Shown here: in pieces, positions 24,441 through 37,729 of the stretch
Layout of the letters: each line of letters opens with the position of its first letter
Position numbering within the stretch: the first letter of the stretch is position 1
Source: Panorpa germanica
Taxonomy: Eukaryota > Arthropoda > Insecta > Mecoptera > Panorpidae
Assembly (NCBI GenBank): GCA_963678705.1
Contig: OY783212.1
Coordinates: 8,680,001 to 8,744,000 of the forward strand
Reading direction: 5' to 3'
DNA length: 64,000 nucleotides
Translations under genes and position numbers: made by a program
The notes under the pieces: model-generated
What the model was told of the DNA's origin: nothing
Seen by the model: the letters and a program-made list of their open reading frames with translations, nothing else
Database searches by the model: none

Positions 24441-26196
24441 ACTAAATGTATTATCAAACAGTAGTTACGTTAACGTAGCTTTAAAACAACAATATAAAAG
24501 CATCAAATCTTTCTTACACGCTCGAATATTTTTATCTTTCATGATATCCGCACCACTCACCAATTTCCAAAATTAGAAAACGCAATTACAGCGAAAACAA
24601 AAACAAAGATTTACGTTTTCTTTCTTTACAGAGTTTTATCTTCACAAGAAAATAACTTTTCTCATTAAATCTAAACAACAAAATATTTTTGCTTCAGGAA
24701 GCCAATGTATTTCCGACTAATCAATATCCCCAGAACGACATTGGAACGATCGTGGATTGTAGACAAATGTTTATTCTCTGCAGTAAACCTGGCATATACT
24801 AACCGGTTGGTGTTACACTTTTTGAACTTGTTGAATTTTACCAAAAAAACAGAAATATTAAAAGAGTGAATTTCAAATTCAATAATAAAAATTTAAATTT
24901 TAAAGTGTGATATATTTTATCAAATCGTTTATAATTTACTTCACCTTACTCTGCAAAGTTAATAATAGATATTTATTATTAGAATAAGATATCTTCTATC
25001 TCACTCCATATCACTCCTTGACATTGAAAGTCCTTGCAGAACAATATCGAACAAAGGAGTAAATAAGGAAGGGATGACGACCGTTGACATTCTAGCTGTA
25101 GTAAAACAGCAAGTAGTAAGGGAGGTCGAACACATTTGGCCTGGCACTGGCACTGGCTGTGAACTGAACTGAGTTGACTTGACTCTTAAGGTCTTTTACT
25201 CTTTGCTACACTGCATTCTATACCAGCTCTACACAACAGACTCTTATGACACTTGTCCTTGTTTCTCGACTTCACTCTATTGCTTTTATGACTTCAATGC
25301 ACTTGTCTTTTAGAGCATTATAAATGTTAAATATAGGAAAGGATTAGGGTGCAAAGTGGAATCTGTTACGTCATACCACTACACAGTGCCGCATTTGAGC
25401 ATAAGCAACGTAGCCAAAATAAAATTGTTTCAAAATTAATTTGCTCTTACGTATTTTTAGGCATAATAAACCTTCCATTTTTTTACTACTTATTTTTTTC
25501 ACGAATGATACAAATTTACAGTATATAGATGAGAGGGAGAACTCACTGATACTAAAGTAACTAACTCCGCATTGTATAAGTGTTGTATACCAATAATCTG
25601 TGCCAATATTATGTGCCAATAATCTCTTTTTTGTCAAAAATGGACATAGTGACCCACAAGCATATATTCTTTTCATATATACTTGTAAATTATCGATATT
25701 TTTTCATACTATCGTGCGAATCTTATTGCATAAGTACATACTGTTGTAAAAATTACTTTAGTCGTTTTTATAGAGTTCACTAATCGTCCTATGTGACCCA
25801 AAGGTCTGCTCCGACACTACTAAAAGTCGCAAGAGTACTTAGTGGATATAAGAATCTTAAACGATCAAAATTGTTTGTAAGGGCGATAGATACAAGTGCG
25901 CAAAGTAAGTGACTGTCTTTGTTCCTATGTACTGGTACATATACCATTTGTATGGTCCTACGTTAAATTCATTACGGACTTTTTTGTCACTGTGACGTCA
26001 TACTCGTATTTCTGCATTATGTTTAATTAAACGGACTTAAAGAATAAAATTAAAAAAGTCTAGTAATATCATTAATTATATACTTTGATTAAAAGGAAGG
26101 AGGAAGTTGATGTTAAAAGGTTTTAAATTCTATTTCCTTGATACTCAGTACATTGCCGTATACAACTATCTTTAAATAATAATAAATTAATTAATA
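24441..26196. other. Stretch without a recognisable gene
   Basis: No exon, RNA or element end recognised. The open frames at 25371-25783 overlap on both strands and have no domain. Confidence 0.4.
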
Positions 26197-26443
26197 TCTT
26201 CTTCTTTATATACAGAAATTCAGCCTGCGTATGTTTGTGCTCGCAAAACTCAAAAAGTAGTCGTTCGATTGACTTGAAATTTTGACACATCATTACATCA
26301 AATACTCGCATGTTTTCGAAAATCAAAATCATTTCTTTCGTTAAATTCCAGTTGAGCATTGTCTGTGTTTGTGACTTTTATTTACTTTCCGATTCGTATC
26401 ATATCAGACTGAGCCACAGCAAAACGTGGCCGGGTTTAGCTAG
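26197..26443 (+). mobile_element. Helitron-like element, different subfamily
   Basis: Begins TCTTCTTCTTTATATACAGA after an A and ends with CTAG before a T. The subterminal block CACAGCAAAACGTGGCCGGG has the same GTGGCCGGG hairpin motif as the other two copies, but the interior is different. The minus frame at 26123-26359 is internal to it and not a gene. Confidence 0.65.
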
Positions 26444-29400
26444 TTTTTTATAAAGAAACTTTCTTCTCTTCTATTGTTTTACGACGATTTCAACTACTGG
26501 ATCATTTTTAACGATCATTATACTTTAGAAGGTACATATCAATGAAAAACTATCGAAGTTTACGTATGTATATGCCCATTGTGCCCTTAATCCATGTATG
26601 ATCAAACACATTTGAATATAAATAAAAGCAATATTAAAAAAGTGTTACACAATTAAGCCTCTAATGTTTATCGTTATAATACTATTAAACAAAAAATAAT
26701 ATTTATTAAATAAAATAGTGCTCCTATTTATTTTCTGTTCCCACTTTAAACCCTGGTAAACATGATAGAAGGGAGTTGGGTTATAGTACTCGGTATATTT
26801 ATATAATAGTTCCCGAACCAGAATAGTTCCCAGTTCTGATTGTAGGTCGAGGTCATGGTCGACCCGGTAAAGCAAAAGATCGATTCAGCAGTGCTCTTGT
26901 TAGCGACAGAGCTCTAGGTTTTCAAGTTCCGTAAGCTTCTACGTTCTACAGTTCTACAAGTCCAACATTTATACGGCGCTATGTTGATTCGAGAAGCTCT
27001 CTTTCATTTCGTCCACTCCTTCGCATCTCTTGTTCCTGATTCTACTCAACTTCATCCCCCTCCACTACCCTTGCGCCTGTATTCCTTCACTCTTTCCATC
27101 ACAGCACTTCATGAACGACAAGTGCTTGATAGTCAGAGAGTTCTAAACATATTTGCCCACTTCAATTAATTACGATTACTTGTCTTACAGCAATACGATT
27201 ATTTAAATGTGACGTCATTATTAAAAATAGTGTATTTTCTCTATAAAGGAAAAGAAATACAGTCAACATTAAAAGAACTACTTAATTCCGAAAATACATA
27301 CGGAAAATCGATTACAAAGGCATAAAATACTTGCAAATCGGAAATAAACAATGACGGGAACATACATAAACTAATACTATTTAAAATGAAATTGTATTTA
27401 TTCAATATTAAACTTTTCTTTAGGTGAAGATAGTTTTTCTGTCTCTCACGTCCTGAATTCTTTCATTTAGATTCCATAAGATATACAACGTTAGTCTATT
27501 TTCAACGGTGATAATATTACATCGCTTGATCATATGACATGATTCTTATGGCAGGTATGCATAAGGGTCATGTATAGTTCAAATTACGAGAGTTCGGCGA
27601 CGACTCATACTTAAAACAAGTTGTGGGGTATAAATTGCCGATATAACAAAAAGCACTGACTCACTTATTTTTCTATAATATATATAGAAACGAATAAGAT
27701 AAAATTAATTATCGTATTATAGATTTATACCGCTCCGATAACCTCTTTTAAGTATAAGTCGCCGCCGAACTATCGTGATTTGGACTATAACATCATTATT
27801 CAGCTGTGAAATGTTATCACCACTGAAAATAGCATACAGAATAAGGTAACTTTTTATAGTGTTACTAACTAAATTACTCAAGCTTTTTTGAAAAGGTTTG
27901 TGTTTACTGGATAATAGGAATAACAATAGGAAAACAGAAAATAACAAGGAATAACAAAATAAATGTTACAATTCCAGTTGTTATTCCTATTGACCCTTTC
28001 TTCATTCCATCCTTTAAGGACATAATTTACTTATTTTGGAATCATTTTAACACCGGTTCCATGGAATTCAGTCAAGTCTTCTTTAGAGAGTGGCATAATG
28101 TGATTATTTCATTATTTACATCTGTTTTCAGTTCTCCTGTCTCAAGTTATCAGCCAGAGAGACTCTAGTTCGAGTCATATTTGGAAAATAAAATTACGTG
28201 CTCTCTTTGTTTCATTTGCTGGTGTTATATTGAAATGTTAGCTTTTTTTCACTGCTATAGAAAGTAGTGTTGTCGATAAAATGAGGCGGTCATAATTGTC
28301 TTGAGCTACTGGTCTATAAGAGAAGATGGGTAGCGTATCGGAAACACAAAGACAAGTGTGGCGTTGGACTTGTTATGGGGTTTTTATTATGTGTATTGTA
28401 TAAAACGACATGGGGAGACAAACACACCATGATGGACAAAATGAGTGAAGTAATAGGGTAGTATTTGTGGAAATAAAATGATAATAAATGTTAAGGTTGA
28501 TGAATGTTTTGTTGGGATGAAGTATATTTGTTTAGGAAAGAAATTCATTAGTGAATTTTCCAAGAAAATCTTCAATAAAATTTGTTTAATTTATTTATGT
28601 TCTTTATTACTCAGTTTTGTCTTAGAGTGTAGATAATGTTTCAATGGAGATGAAAAGAAAAGTAAATCAAAGGAAAGTATACAAAGAAATAAGACTAAGG
28701 CTTATTCCACTTCATACCTTGTACTTCAACATACAGCAGAGAACGAGTATATTATGACACTATGATATTCCTACCTAGTAATAAATGAAAGAATGTTTCA
28801 TTTACGTAATTTTTATGTAACTCGGAAATTTTAGAAAGAGAAGTAGAGAAATTAATTTTTTCTTGAAATAAATTAAATTGGTAATGAAAAGAGGTAAAAA
28901 GGCGGTTTCAAACAGCTTAAGAAGCAGATAATTAACCACTGCGTTATCGATTTTTTATATTTGTTTGTTTATTATTAGATGTAGTAATACCTAATGTGAT
29001 AATAATTAACTTGTAATATTTTATATTATCTTAAACATCAAACAAAGAAAGAACACTTAAAAATTTCTTATTTTAGATAAAAACTCACAATTCTTTTTAA
29101 TTTATTTTTATCTAAGAAAAAAGTGATTGTATTCAGCCCCTTATTCCAGCGCATGAATTTAAGATAAACTCAAGATCCTTATATCTACAATTACCCTTTA
29201 ATGTTCTGGAAGTAAACCCTTTTAAAAAGCAGATACTTTTATATACTAACACAGCTTGACAGGAATAACTGTCAGGCTAATTGAAAAAGCGTCGAGTTTT
29301 GGAAGTGAGAAAGAGAAAAGGGAGTAAAGAGAAAAGGAGTCTAATCCAGGTTATCTGTATTATTAATTGAGACTATTACCATCTGAAAGATTAAATCGGA

Positions 29401-31427
29401 ACAAATTACAGTCCTAGTCTATTAATATCCTCAAGAGAGTAGAAACGAAAGCGTTTACTTAGATGTGGTTACAATTTTGGCTTTATAATCTTTACTTAAC
29501 GATGAATAATTATATTTCTAAACCTTTCTGTTCTTGTACAAAGCAAAGGTAACATCATTCTCACCTTAATACATATAGTAATACTCATATTCATTCAAAA
29601 TTTTGCTATAAAATTTAATAGTAGAGTTACATTTAGTCCTTTATTCACATTCGTGTATTAAGACCGTGTGCGACAGCAACGCCAAATAATTTAATAAGAA
29701 CTAAAGGAGGCTCTTTTGGCATTGTAAACATACTAATAAATGTGACAAAAATTATTTTGTTAGTATGTAAAACATAATTTTAGTTTTTGATTGTTTTCGG
29801 ATCAACTGAAAAAGTAAGTAAGTATAATAATAAAAAGGTAGACAAAGAAACAAATATACAATTAATTTAAGTTAGCATCGATTCTAATTAATTATCCACA
29901 ATGCTCTTATATATCAAGGCACGAGGCTGCCCCCTTTAATGTTTGAATTATCCGCAGCGCAATGTACGATAGTATAGGTTTTATTCACTTACTATACACC
30001 CCCCAAATATATTTTACGCAAGATTTAAAGATTTTGACCCGCTTCTTTAAAAGTCGATGTCGAACATAGCCGAAAAAAAATCAACGATTACGAAATTTAA
30101 CGGTAATTTAAAGTATGTTTCTCAATAAAGAATTTTATAAATAACTGTTTTTGTGCTCCCCTAAATAAAAAAAAGTTATATTAAACAATACTTCTATTGA
30201 GGCGTAATTTTTATTATGGTCCATTCTGTTGTTTATTCCTAGTAGTTATTAAATTATTCAATCTTAATGGAGGTAAGTTATCTTACACACCAAATCTATG
30301 CAACTACGTAAGTGACGTTTTTAATTATAATCCTAAAATTAAAGAAACAACCATCCAAGTCATCCTACTACGATAAGAAAGGTAGATTTTAAAAAACTCT
30401 GATATTATTAACAAAATAAATTTCTTTTGACGACACTGTGGACTTCTTTCGACTGGATTCGATCCCCGAATAATTAATGCTTAGCTTGTTATTAAATTAA
30501 ATTGATTATGTAGATACATAATCATAAATAAATCTCTTATACATTATATTGTACTTCGTCTACTCGCTCGAGACATAAAAATGTTTTTATTGTGATTTAT
30601 GATCCCCCTTTAATCATATAGCTTAAACACGGCAAAATATGATACAGCATGTTTCTACTAAAACTAATCCTGTTTTAATGCCAGTTGTCTGGACCCTTAT
30701 TACTCTGCTTTCATGCATCTAAATCATTTGTGAAATAGTTGACAAAGGTTAACAAGGTGACTTATTCCAGAATATGACATAGTCTACATTATATAGTATT
30801 TTAAATGATTATCTGTACTGATGTAACTTTTCTATTCAATAAGAAATTTTGTGATGGAATACAGTAAAGAATGTTTCATATTGATGTAATAACTAATAAG
30901 GTGTCTACAACAAAGCAACTTAATATGTATCCCTGTAAATACTATTATGTGTATTTAAGGTTTATCAAACATAATGAGAGTTACCTATTACGTAAACAAT
31001 TTTACCAAATATTCAACGTTTTGTGACCTATTATACTGCTTTTTAAAAAGTAAAACTACCCTTTTGTGCATTATATTAAGATACTCATAAAGTTCTTTGG
31101 AATACCTTTTTATAAGAAATACTGCAGTACTAGTAGAGAAGTACTTTTTACAGAGCTATAAACTAATATAAATTTAATAGTACTACGTTTTGTTAAGTAA
31201 AATATTACATTAGTGTAAGGGTGTATCGCGGAATGGTTGTATTTGTTGAGTGTGTTATAAATTACTTTAATTTATGTTACCTTTCAATATTCAACCATTG
31301 AACACTAGAACGAGTGTCAAATTTTGCTCTAAAATTAGCTAATCACGTAGCTATATTTAGTAATTTTCTTTTGATAATTCCAATGGTAAAAAGAAACGCA
31401 CAAATTACTAACATTTAAAAATGTTGT
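26444..31427. other. Long AT-rich stretch without a recognisable gene
   Basis: Nearly 5 kb in which I recognise no exon, RNA gene or complete element. A pyrimidine-rich patch lies at about 26990-27110. A dispersed motif lies at 27578-27672. Confidence 0.4.
27578..27672. repeat. Dispersed repeat motif, copy 2
   Basis: TTCAAATTACGAGAGTTCGG followed about 50 bp later by AAAAAGCACTGACTCACTTA. Both motifs recur at 19757-19875, with the second one inverted there. Confidence 0.4.
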
Positions 31428-31428
31428 A

Positions 31429-31500
31429 TGGGCCATCCATTAATTACGTCACACGGAATGGGGCAGGGTCCCAAAGTGTAACAAGAAACGTTGTGTTCTG
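31429..31500. mobile_element. Possible transposon terminus
   Basis: GGGCCATCCATTAATTACGT followed by CACACGGAATGGGG has the form of a widespread insect terminal repeat (GGGCCGTCCATNAATTACGTCAC). No matching opposite end was found, so this is a fragment at best. Confidence 0.35.
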
Positions 31501-32090
31501 AACAAGTGTAGTGTAACCATTTGTGTCCCACACAGCATAGCATTTACGTTATATTTACTTAACATAAACGTTTAAATGTTAATGTTACATAAATATGCTT
31601 AACAGAATTACTTTTGCAGTAATCTGTCGGATCTTCAAACTAATTCCTCTCTGTATGTACAATAATTTATTGACAATCTACCTATTTCTAATAAATATTA
31701 ATGAGTATTGAAGTCGAATATTAAACCTAACCTGTCAATCTAATATATATTTTTGTGTATTATAAATGCGTTTCCCTCGAACAATATACGCAGTGGAAGG
31801 GTAATATAAACAAAGCAATTCCATAGCGATCATATCTCCTATCTAATATACTGATATTAACTTCAGAAGCATGCGAATTCTTTATACAAAAATACCAATA
31901 TATTATACATCGAGCTCCATCCGTGCAAATGTAGATTCCAGGGAATCGTTTCGTACATAGAATAAGGAACTGTGTAGACTAGCATCATAAGGGACCTAGC
32001 CCCATCCTTCTATTCCCCGACATTCTCCTTCCATCCCCATCAAGTTATAAGTAAGGGTAAATGGGAACATTCCCAGAGCAAACAGAAGCA

Positions 32091-32183
32091 ATGTGTGGAG
32101 GCGTCAGACCCGGAACATGGAACTTCGAACAAGAACAGGGAATACGGGACAAGGAACTAGAAACAGGGACTCCCACGTGTGGG
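32091..32183 (+). CDS. Candidate first coding exon of the BTB-BACK-Kelch gene
   Basis: ATG at 32091 (G at -3) opens 31 codons, starting MCGGVRPGTWNFEQEQG. They end exactly at a consensus donor, GGG|GTAAGT, in phase 0. The next supported exon (41860) starts in phase 0, so the junction keeps the frame. The local base composition is richer in G and C than the flanks. The exon would be separated from the rest by a 9.7-kb intron that contains the nested transposons. Phase agreement has a one-in-three chance by accident and no homology supports this exon. Confidence 0.35.
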
Positions 32184-32412
32184 GTAAGTTCCGCCTGTTA
32201 CGTTGCCCTGATGTTTTTGAACTGAAAAGGTTAAAAGATTCTGTAGTGAGAGTTATCACGCCAACAACGATGAAATAGAAGTATTTTTCATTAGATTAGA
32301 ATCGAACAAGAAATGAGCAACAGAAAGAAAAAAAAATACGAGATATGATTGCCACAGGAGAACAGTAGGAAAATATACCTATTTCAAATGATAAACACTA
32401 TATAATGTATAA

Positions 32413-32695
32413 AGCCTGTACGCAAACTACAAGCGTATTTAAGCGACGGCAAATTCGGGCGTAAATCGGCTGCTTGGTTGAGCGGTTAGAACTCTCAAAG
32501 CAAGCAGACTCCTGTATTCTTTGTATGTGTTGTGTCACAATACATACATACCACGAACCGATACGACAGTACGCCAAGTCAAACTTGTGTACTGTAGTGT
32601 AGGGTGTATTGTAGTGGTTTTGCACTAACATAATTTATCATGAAACCTTTACTTTAATTTTTATCGATACACCACTGTTATGAAGAGTTTACTAC
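32413..32695 (+). mobile_element. Single arm related to the foldback PIF/Harbinger MITE
   Basis: CGTATTTAAGCGACGGC, CGTAAATCGGC, GGGTGTATTG, ATAATTTATCATGA and TTTTTATCGATACACCACTG occur in the same order as in the left arm of the element at 2412-3239, with substitutions and small gaps. The opposite arm is absent, so this is a truncated or rearranged copy. Confidence 0.65.
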
Positions 32696-32799
32696 ATTCT
32701 GTTCCATTTCCACAAGGTAGGAATAGGTTTAGCGTTGTATCATACGTTTCCAGTATGAGAGCTACGTAAATTCTGCATTCGGAAATTTTTATATAATTA

Positions 32800-33050
32800 C
32801 CCAGTAAACATTTTGGAGTCACTTCGTCATCATATTGAAGATGCGCATGACTTTTTTGTCATGAAAGAGTTCATTTATAGTTCAGTTTCTTGCAGCTGTT
32901 CATATGGAATGTCTATTTTATCGGCTACAAATGGCGAAACCACCAGCTGTCGGAAATGAAATGAAGATAAAGTTGATGCGAACTATAATTGAAGTGCAAT
33001 AGTGATAGAAACGTCACAAAAAGGGACACTTCACCAAATTGTTTACTGGG
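32800..33050. mobile_element. Tc1/mariner-type MITE of the CCCAGTAAAC family, copy 1
   Basis: 251 bp. The ends CCCAGTAAACATTTTGGAGT and TCACCAAATTGTTTACTGGG are inverted repeats over the outer 10 bases and again partly further in. TA flanks both sides (32798-32799 and 33051-33052), the target duplication of the Tc1/mariner superfamily. It is non-coding and closely related to copies at 44748-45000 and 48147-48400. Confidence 0.85.
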
Positions 33051-33052
33051 TA

Positions 33053-36000
33053 ATATGTAATGTATAAGTATAATATATTCAATTTGTTCAAATTGATTAG
33101 GCGGTTCAAACTTACTGTTTTACAAATTTCCTAAACGTGAGACGCACAAATATTTAATAAATAAAATTGTAGTTCTCATAAACTTTATTTCGGTTAAGAA
33201 ATAAAATATATATCTTTTGATAAAACATCTTTACAAATTGATGTTCAGAAGGCAAAATACCCAAATTATTACATTTTAACCCAATTGATACGTTTCAATT
33301 AGAACCAGAAATATATCAAACAAAATCTACGCTAAACAAATTCTGTTTTTGACAAAGTAACATATTAGCTTTATATTTACAAGTTATACGTATCACAAAG
33401 AAGTACAAAAAAGAAAACAGAAAGAAGACAAAATACAAAGAATTGTGTGCGAATATATCAAAGAAATATAATTTTGTATTTAATATAAAAAAGGTTCGGT
33501 GACTATAAAAATAAATTAATATTAAAACTCGTAACAGAAAAATTATATAGAAAAATATAAAAGTATTAGTCGTGAACGTATAGCAGTAATTCATTTCCAA
33601 ACCACTACCACCACCACACCCTGCAGGGTATAGAATGCCCGTGGAGTTTAATATCGAAAAGAATTTATTATTTTTCTATCTTCTTTTATAAAAGATGCTA
33701 CTTGTATAATAGATTAAAAACTTGTTTTCTACAACTTTACAATTTATACATTGTTCTTGGAGGATGTTAAATGCATTTTCCATTACTTTATAAGCACTCG
33801 CAGCAACTATTTCAATGTACAACTTAAAGTTAACTTAATTTTAAACACATATAAAATATCAATGAATAACTATACCATCTATTAGCTGACATACATATTA
33901 TGAAATATACAATACATATTGCGCAATAAAAATATTGCAAATATCCAAAACATATTTAATTAGATCTTTGCGATCTTTGTTTAAATATCAGAAGCAAAAA
34001 AATTTATCGAATGTGCTCTGAGTATTATGTGTGAAAATTTTCTCATTTTGTTTTTTGTACCATTTTTTAAAGGCAAACGTTTTGAATAATATATTAAGAA
34101 AAGTTGCAAAAAATTTATTGATAATGTTTTGTATTTTATTTATATTTGGTATTGTAATTACTTAAAGCAACGTTTAAAACTATGATACCAGGAAAGAGGA
34201 GGAACGTAAGCAAGTTCATTTAGTTCTTATATAAGTTAAACTAAAGAAAATTTTATTTTATCTATTTTTAGTCATATATGTAGATGCATTCATATCGATA
34301 TTTCATATTCTATTGCAAAATGACATATAAATTTTATCGCAACTGGTACACTACTCTCTTAAGACCATCTGTCTACTAGGAACGAGCCAAAAGATAAAAT
34401 ATTCTAAAGACAGCCGTTTCTCTGGAGTACGGGTATACTTTTTTTAAAAAAAAATATGCCTTTTGTACCAGTAGATCAAAAGGAAATGTAAAACGAAAGC
34501 AACAATTTTTTGAATAGGATACGTCATCAATTAACACGATTCTTATCATTACTTGACATTAATGTCCTTATGAATCTGGATAATATGAATATATTTGATT
34601 TGAAAACAAAACTAGTACCCGATATCTGTATCTGGATATGTATTTAGTTTTAATTGCATTATAATATTCGGGTCTAAAATTGCACCACATATTTAATGTG
34701 AAATAAAATGCATAACAAAATAGATATGGAAAGACAACGGCTAGCATAAAGTTACCTTGGCAAAATATTATTTCTATTGGATTATACATATTTTTAAAGT
34801 AAAATTAAACATGTTAACATAGGTTAATATATAAATTATTTTACTAACATACGTATTTTGACGTTTAACGATATGACACTTCAATACATAATAAAAATAT
34901 TTGTCTAACCTGAATGTACAGCATTTTTGACATACCATTGCCATCTGTTTTCCTAATCTTGAATTGTTATCTCACTGTTTCAAAAAGTAGAAATCATTAA
35001 TACAATAAACATACTTGCGAAGAAACACTAATTATTTAAAATTAATAGTCAAATATTTAGAAACATAAAACAATTACATTTTTTATATCACACTATAGTT
35101 ATAAGCCAACGAATTTCTGAGGTTATGTGTACGTATTTCCAACTAATTGACTGTGTCATTAAAAACATAATTGGACACAAAAGAAATACTTTATATCAAA
35201 CTTTGACTACTTATTTACAATCACAACAACTTTTTTTGTTTTGAATAACACTTTTTTTTATAAAACCACGATTTTTAATTAGAGTAACACACTGACCGTA
35301 ACATTTCAATCCTGCCACTAAATAATTACTACCGCAATGGTTTATGGGAGAAACTAGGGTTGCCATCTTCTAATTAATTAAAATAATGTTTTGAAACAAA
35401 CTTAACTAAAATAAAAAATATATATGTACATGTATTTCAAATGCCGATCCAAAGGTATAACGATTTCAATGTAAAAAAGTCATTCGAAGCAGAAGAAGAA
35501 TTATGACTGGATTTATCTTAGAAATTGTAATTTGTTAGAACCCAAAGGTAGATCGTCACTCGACCTAAGAGAAGTTAACTAGATATAAACAAATTTATGA
35601 TTATAGAATAATTGAAGAGTATCAATCGATCGTGAATAATTATCTCCACGCACAATCTTCAATTTTATTTTGTTTGCTTATGTTATATTAATAGTAATAT
35701 TGTAATTCTGAAGTTGTGAAATACTTTCAGTAAAAAATGACCTCATTTATAGTCATTAATAAAAAATAAAAAGATGCATTTTTTAAACAGTTTTTTAAAT
35801 AGAACAGATGCATTGTATAAACTTAAGTTGTTTCTCGACATACTCGTAGGTTCCATAATGGTAAACTTTATAAGTTAATCTTGTTCTATTTAAAAACTGG
35901 AATAAATCCAACTGGTAACTGGAGTTAACCCAAATTAAAACATTTTTGTAAAACAGTTGTAAATTTAGAAAATATTATTCTACGATTTCTTATATCTACT

Positions 36001-36080
36001 CGTAGAATTGTATTTAAAGACAGAGTTATTAAGACACTGGTGCTATGTTTCAATAGGATTTGGATTGTTTTTGTTATATC
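33053..36080. other. Stretch without a recognisable gene (intron 1 if the first exon is right)
   Basis: AT-rich sequence. The frame at 33316-33600 (minus) is Phe/Tyr/Ile-rich and looks like translated AT-rich DNA. No element ends were recognised. Confidence 0.4.
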
Positions 36081-36220
36081 AGTTAATAAATTTGTAGGAT
36101 GACATAACTTTGACAATTATAAATTGTTAGATAGTACTAACCTTCAAATGATATGTGTCAAAATTTCATGACATTCCAATCATTACTTTATGAGTTACAG
36201 TGGTTTTAAGGACACTACTT
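36081..36220 (+). mobile_element. Mariner-like non-coding relic, copy 2
   Basis: AATAAATTTGTAGGATGACA, TACTAACCTTCAAATGATAT, CAAAATTTCATGACATTCCA and GAGTTACAGTGGTTTT follow in the same order as in the relics at 9780-9905 and 44655-45085. It abuts the left end of the MITE at 36225. Confidence 0.5.
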
Positions 36221-36412
36221 TTATAATGGGCTTGTGTCCTCATTTTTTAGTGGTCGATTTTTCAATTGTTGATTGAAATTGATGTTAATAAATGTGTACT
36301 GGCGTGTCTATTTTATTAAATATCTAAATATTGACGGAGATATAGCAATTAAAAGTTTGAATTGTAGTTTTAGCGCTAGAAATGGTCGGCCATATTTGTA
36401 TGACGTGAAATG

Positions 36413-36742
36413 CATTTTGCTGTGGTAATGTTCTGTAGCTGTTGGTAGTCGAATAATCAAGTCAAATCAAAGAATAATAAGTTTTTATTTTATTTAACCC
36501 TGCTAAGGCAGACATAATATTGAAATTTGAGTGTGCCTTGAACTAGCTGTAAATAATATTTGATATTTTGATATATAAATACATATAGCAGAGATTTATG
36601 AGCTGTAAGGTTGATAACCTTACACTAGGATTGTGATGTCACATGCACTTGGAATGTGTACAACGTTGAATCCGTTTAATAATTAAAGAGACAAAATGAC
36701 TTTTTTAATTGTTAATATCTCTTAACATATAAGGAGTTATTA
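36413..36742 (+). repeat. 330-bp direct repeat, left copy (apparent LINE target-site duplication)
   Basis: Identical, as far as I can read, to 41141-41470. Identity begins at CATTTTGCTGTGG and stops at AAGGAGTTATTA. Both copies share variants absent from other MITE copies (for example CCTGCTAAGGCAG and TTGATAACCTTACACTAGG), so one was copied from the other at or after the insertion. Confidence 0.9.
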
Positions 36743-36956
36743 TTTTTTATTATTTATATATTAATTGTGTATGCCTTTCGGCTTTACAATCTACAGTATT
36801 ATATTTCTAATACATTTCATTCCTATATACATTCCAAACTTAAAACTAAACTTAAAATAAACTTAAAATCTTCTCGACTTTTACTACTTCCAAAAGTGCT
36901 TTCTGCTTCTTCTTCTTTTGACCCTCTCTATTATTCTCCACCAGCTTATTACCACC

Positions 36957-37260
36957 AGTTTATTCTCCTGTTTTTCCTTTCCTTCTTACTATTTCCGCCA
37001 TCCACCTCTTTCCTTCACTGCCTCCCTTTAATAGCTGGCCAATATTCCTTTCGCTTGCTACTTTTTCCTTACACTCAAACTTAATGTGCTCCAGTGTTTC
37101 GTCCTCCGCTCCACACATTCTACACTTTCTTTCCTCACTCTTTTCCCAGTATCTGTTTCCTTTTTCCTCATTTCCTAATCTAAACCTTGCTGTTCTTCTT
37201 ATGTGTTTTATATCTTTTTCTATAAGGTACTGAGGCACATTATTTTCCCATAACCTCTTA
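36957..37260 (-). pseudogene. LINE ORF2, C-terminal segment with CCHC zinc knuckle (3' part of the split gene)
   Basis: This segment continues the LINE protein after the LTR insertion: KRLWENNVPQYLIEKDIK, TARFRLGNEEKG, KCRMCGAEDETLEHIKFEC (a C-X2-C-X8-H-X4-C knuckle), and WMAEIVRRKGKTGE before a stop. The nucleic-acid-binding knuckle is the usual terminus of this LINE group. Shorter, older versions of the same region are seen at 24160-24367 and perhaps 47565-47612. Confidence 0.85.
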
Positions 37261-37265
37261 TATCT

Positions 37266-37574
37266 TGTACGAAATAAAACCATGCGAGTATTTGTAGATT
37301 GAATAATTATTCAATTGTTTAATGATAAAATAATTTTACACTTTTTAATAACTTTGAACCAACATTCTTATAATAACAAGATGGTTGGGAATTATGATCT
37401 TGACAGTGTAGAAGCCCAAAACACAACTGACACGAATGCCATATCGCTGTAGCGTACAGCAGTCGTCGTATTGTAGTCATGCGCATTACTTCTATTAGAG
37501 ACAACAATACATTATAATGTTGGAATGCCAACAGAGACATCTTCTTATGTTCTGTACTAATTTTGTACTGAACA
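37266..37574 (-). repeat. LTR, downstream (3') copy
   Basis: 309 bp, TGTTCAGTAC...TTTCGTACA when read on the minus strand. No mismatch to the other LTR was found by eye. The sequence immediately inside it is not purine-rich, so a polypurine tract is not evident. Confidence 0.93.
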
Positions 37575-37729
37575 TAAATTGCCAGCCAGCAGAAGTAGAT
37601 AAGCTCACAACCAATATCAAATTATACAATGTTACATAAAATTATTATAAACCAATTTACAAAAAATAATGTGAACTTCTTAAAACTATTATAAACAAAA
37701 TTACACAAAATAACATAAACTTCTTAACT

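Noticed and set aside
30450..30475. B-box-like GGATTCGATCCCCG, possible tRNA
   Set aside because: No A-box at the proper distance and no stems could be formed.
36767..37084. 105-codon + strand frame
   Set aside because: Antisense of the LINE C-terminus and 3' UTR.
37319..37540. 73-codon minus frame inside the LTR
   Set aside because: It occurs identically in both LTRs and has no retroelement protein similarity. LTR sequence is not expected to code here.
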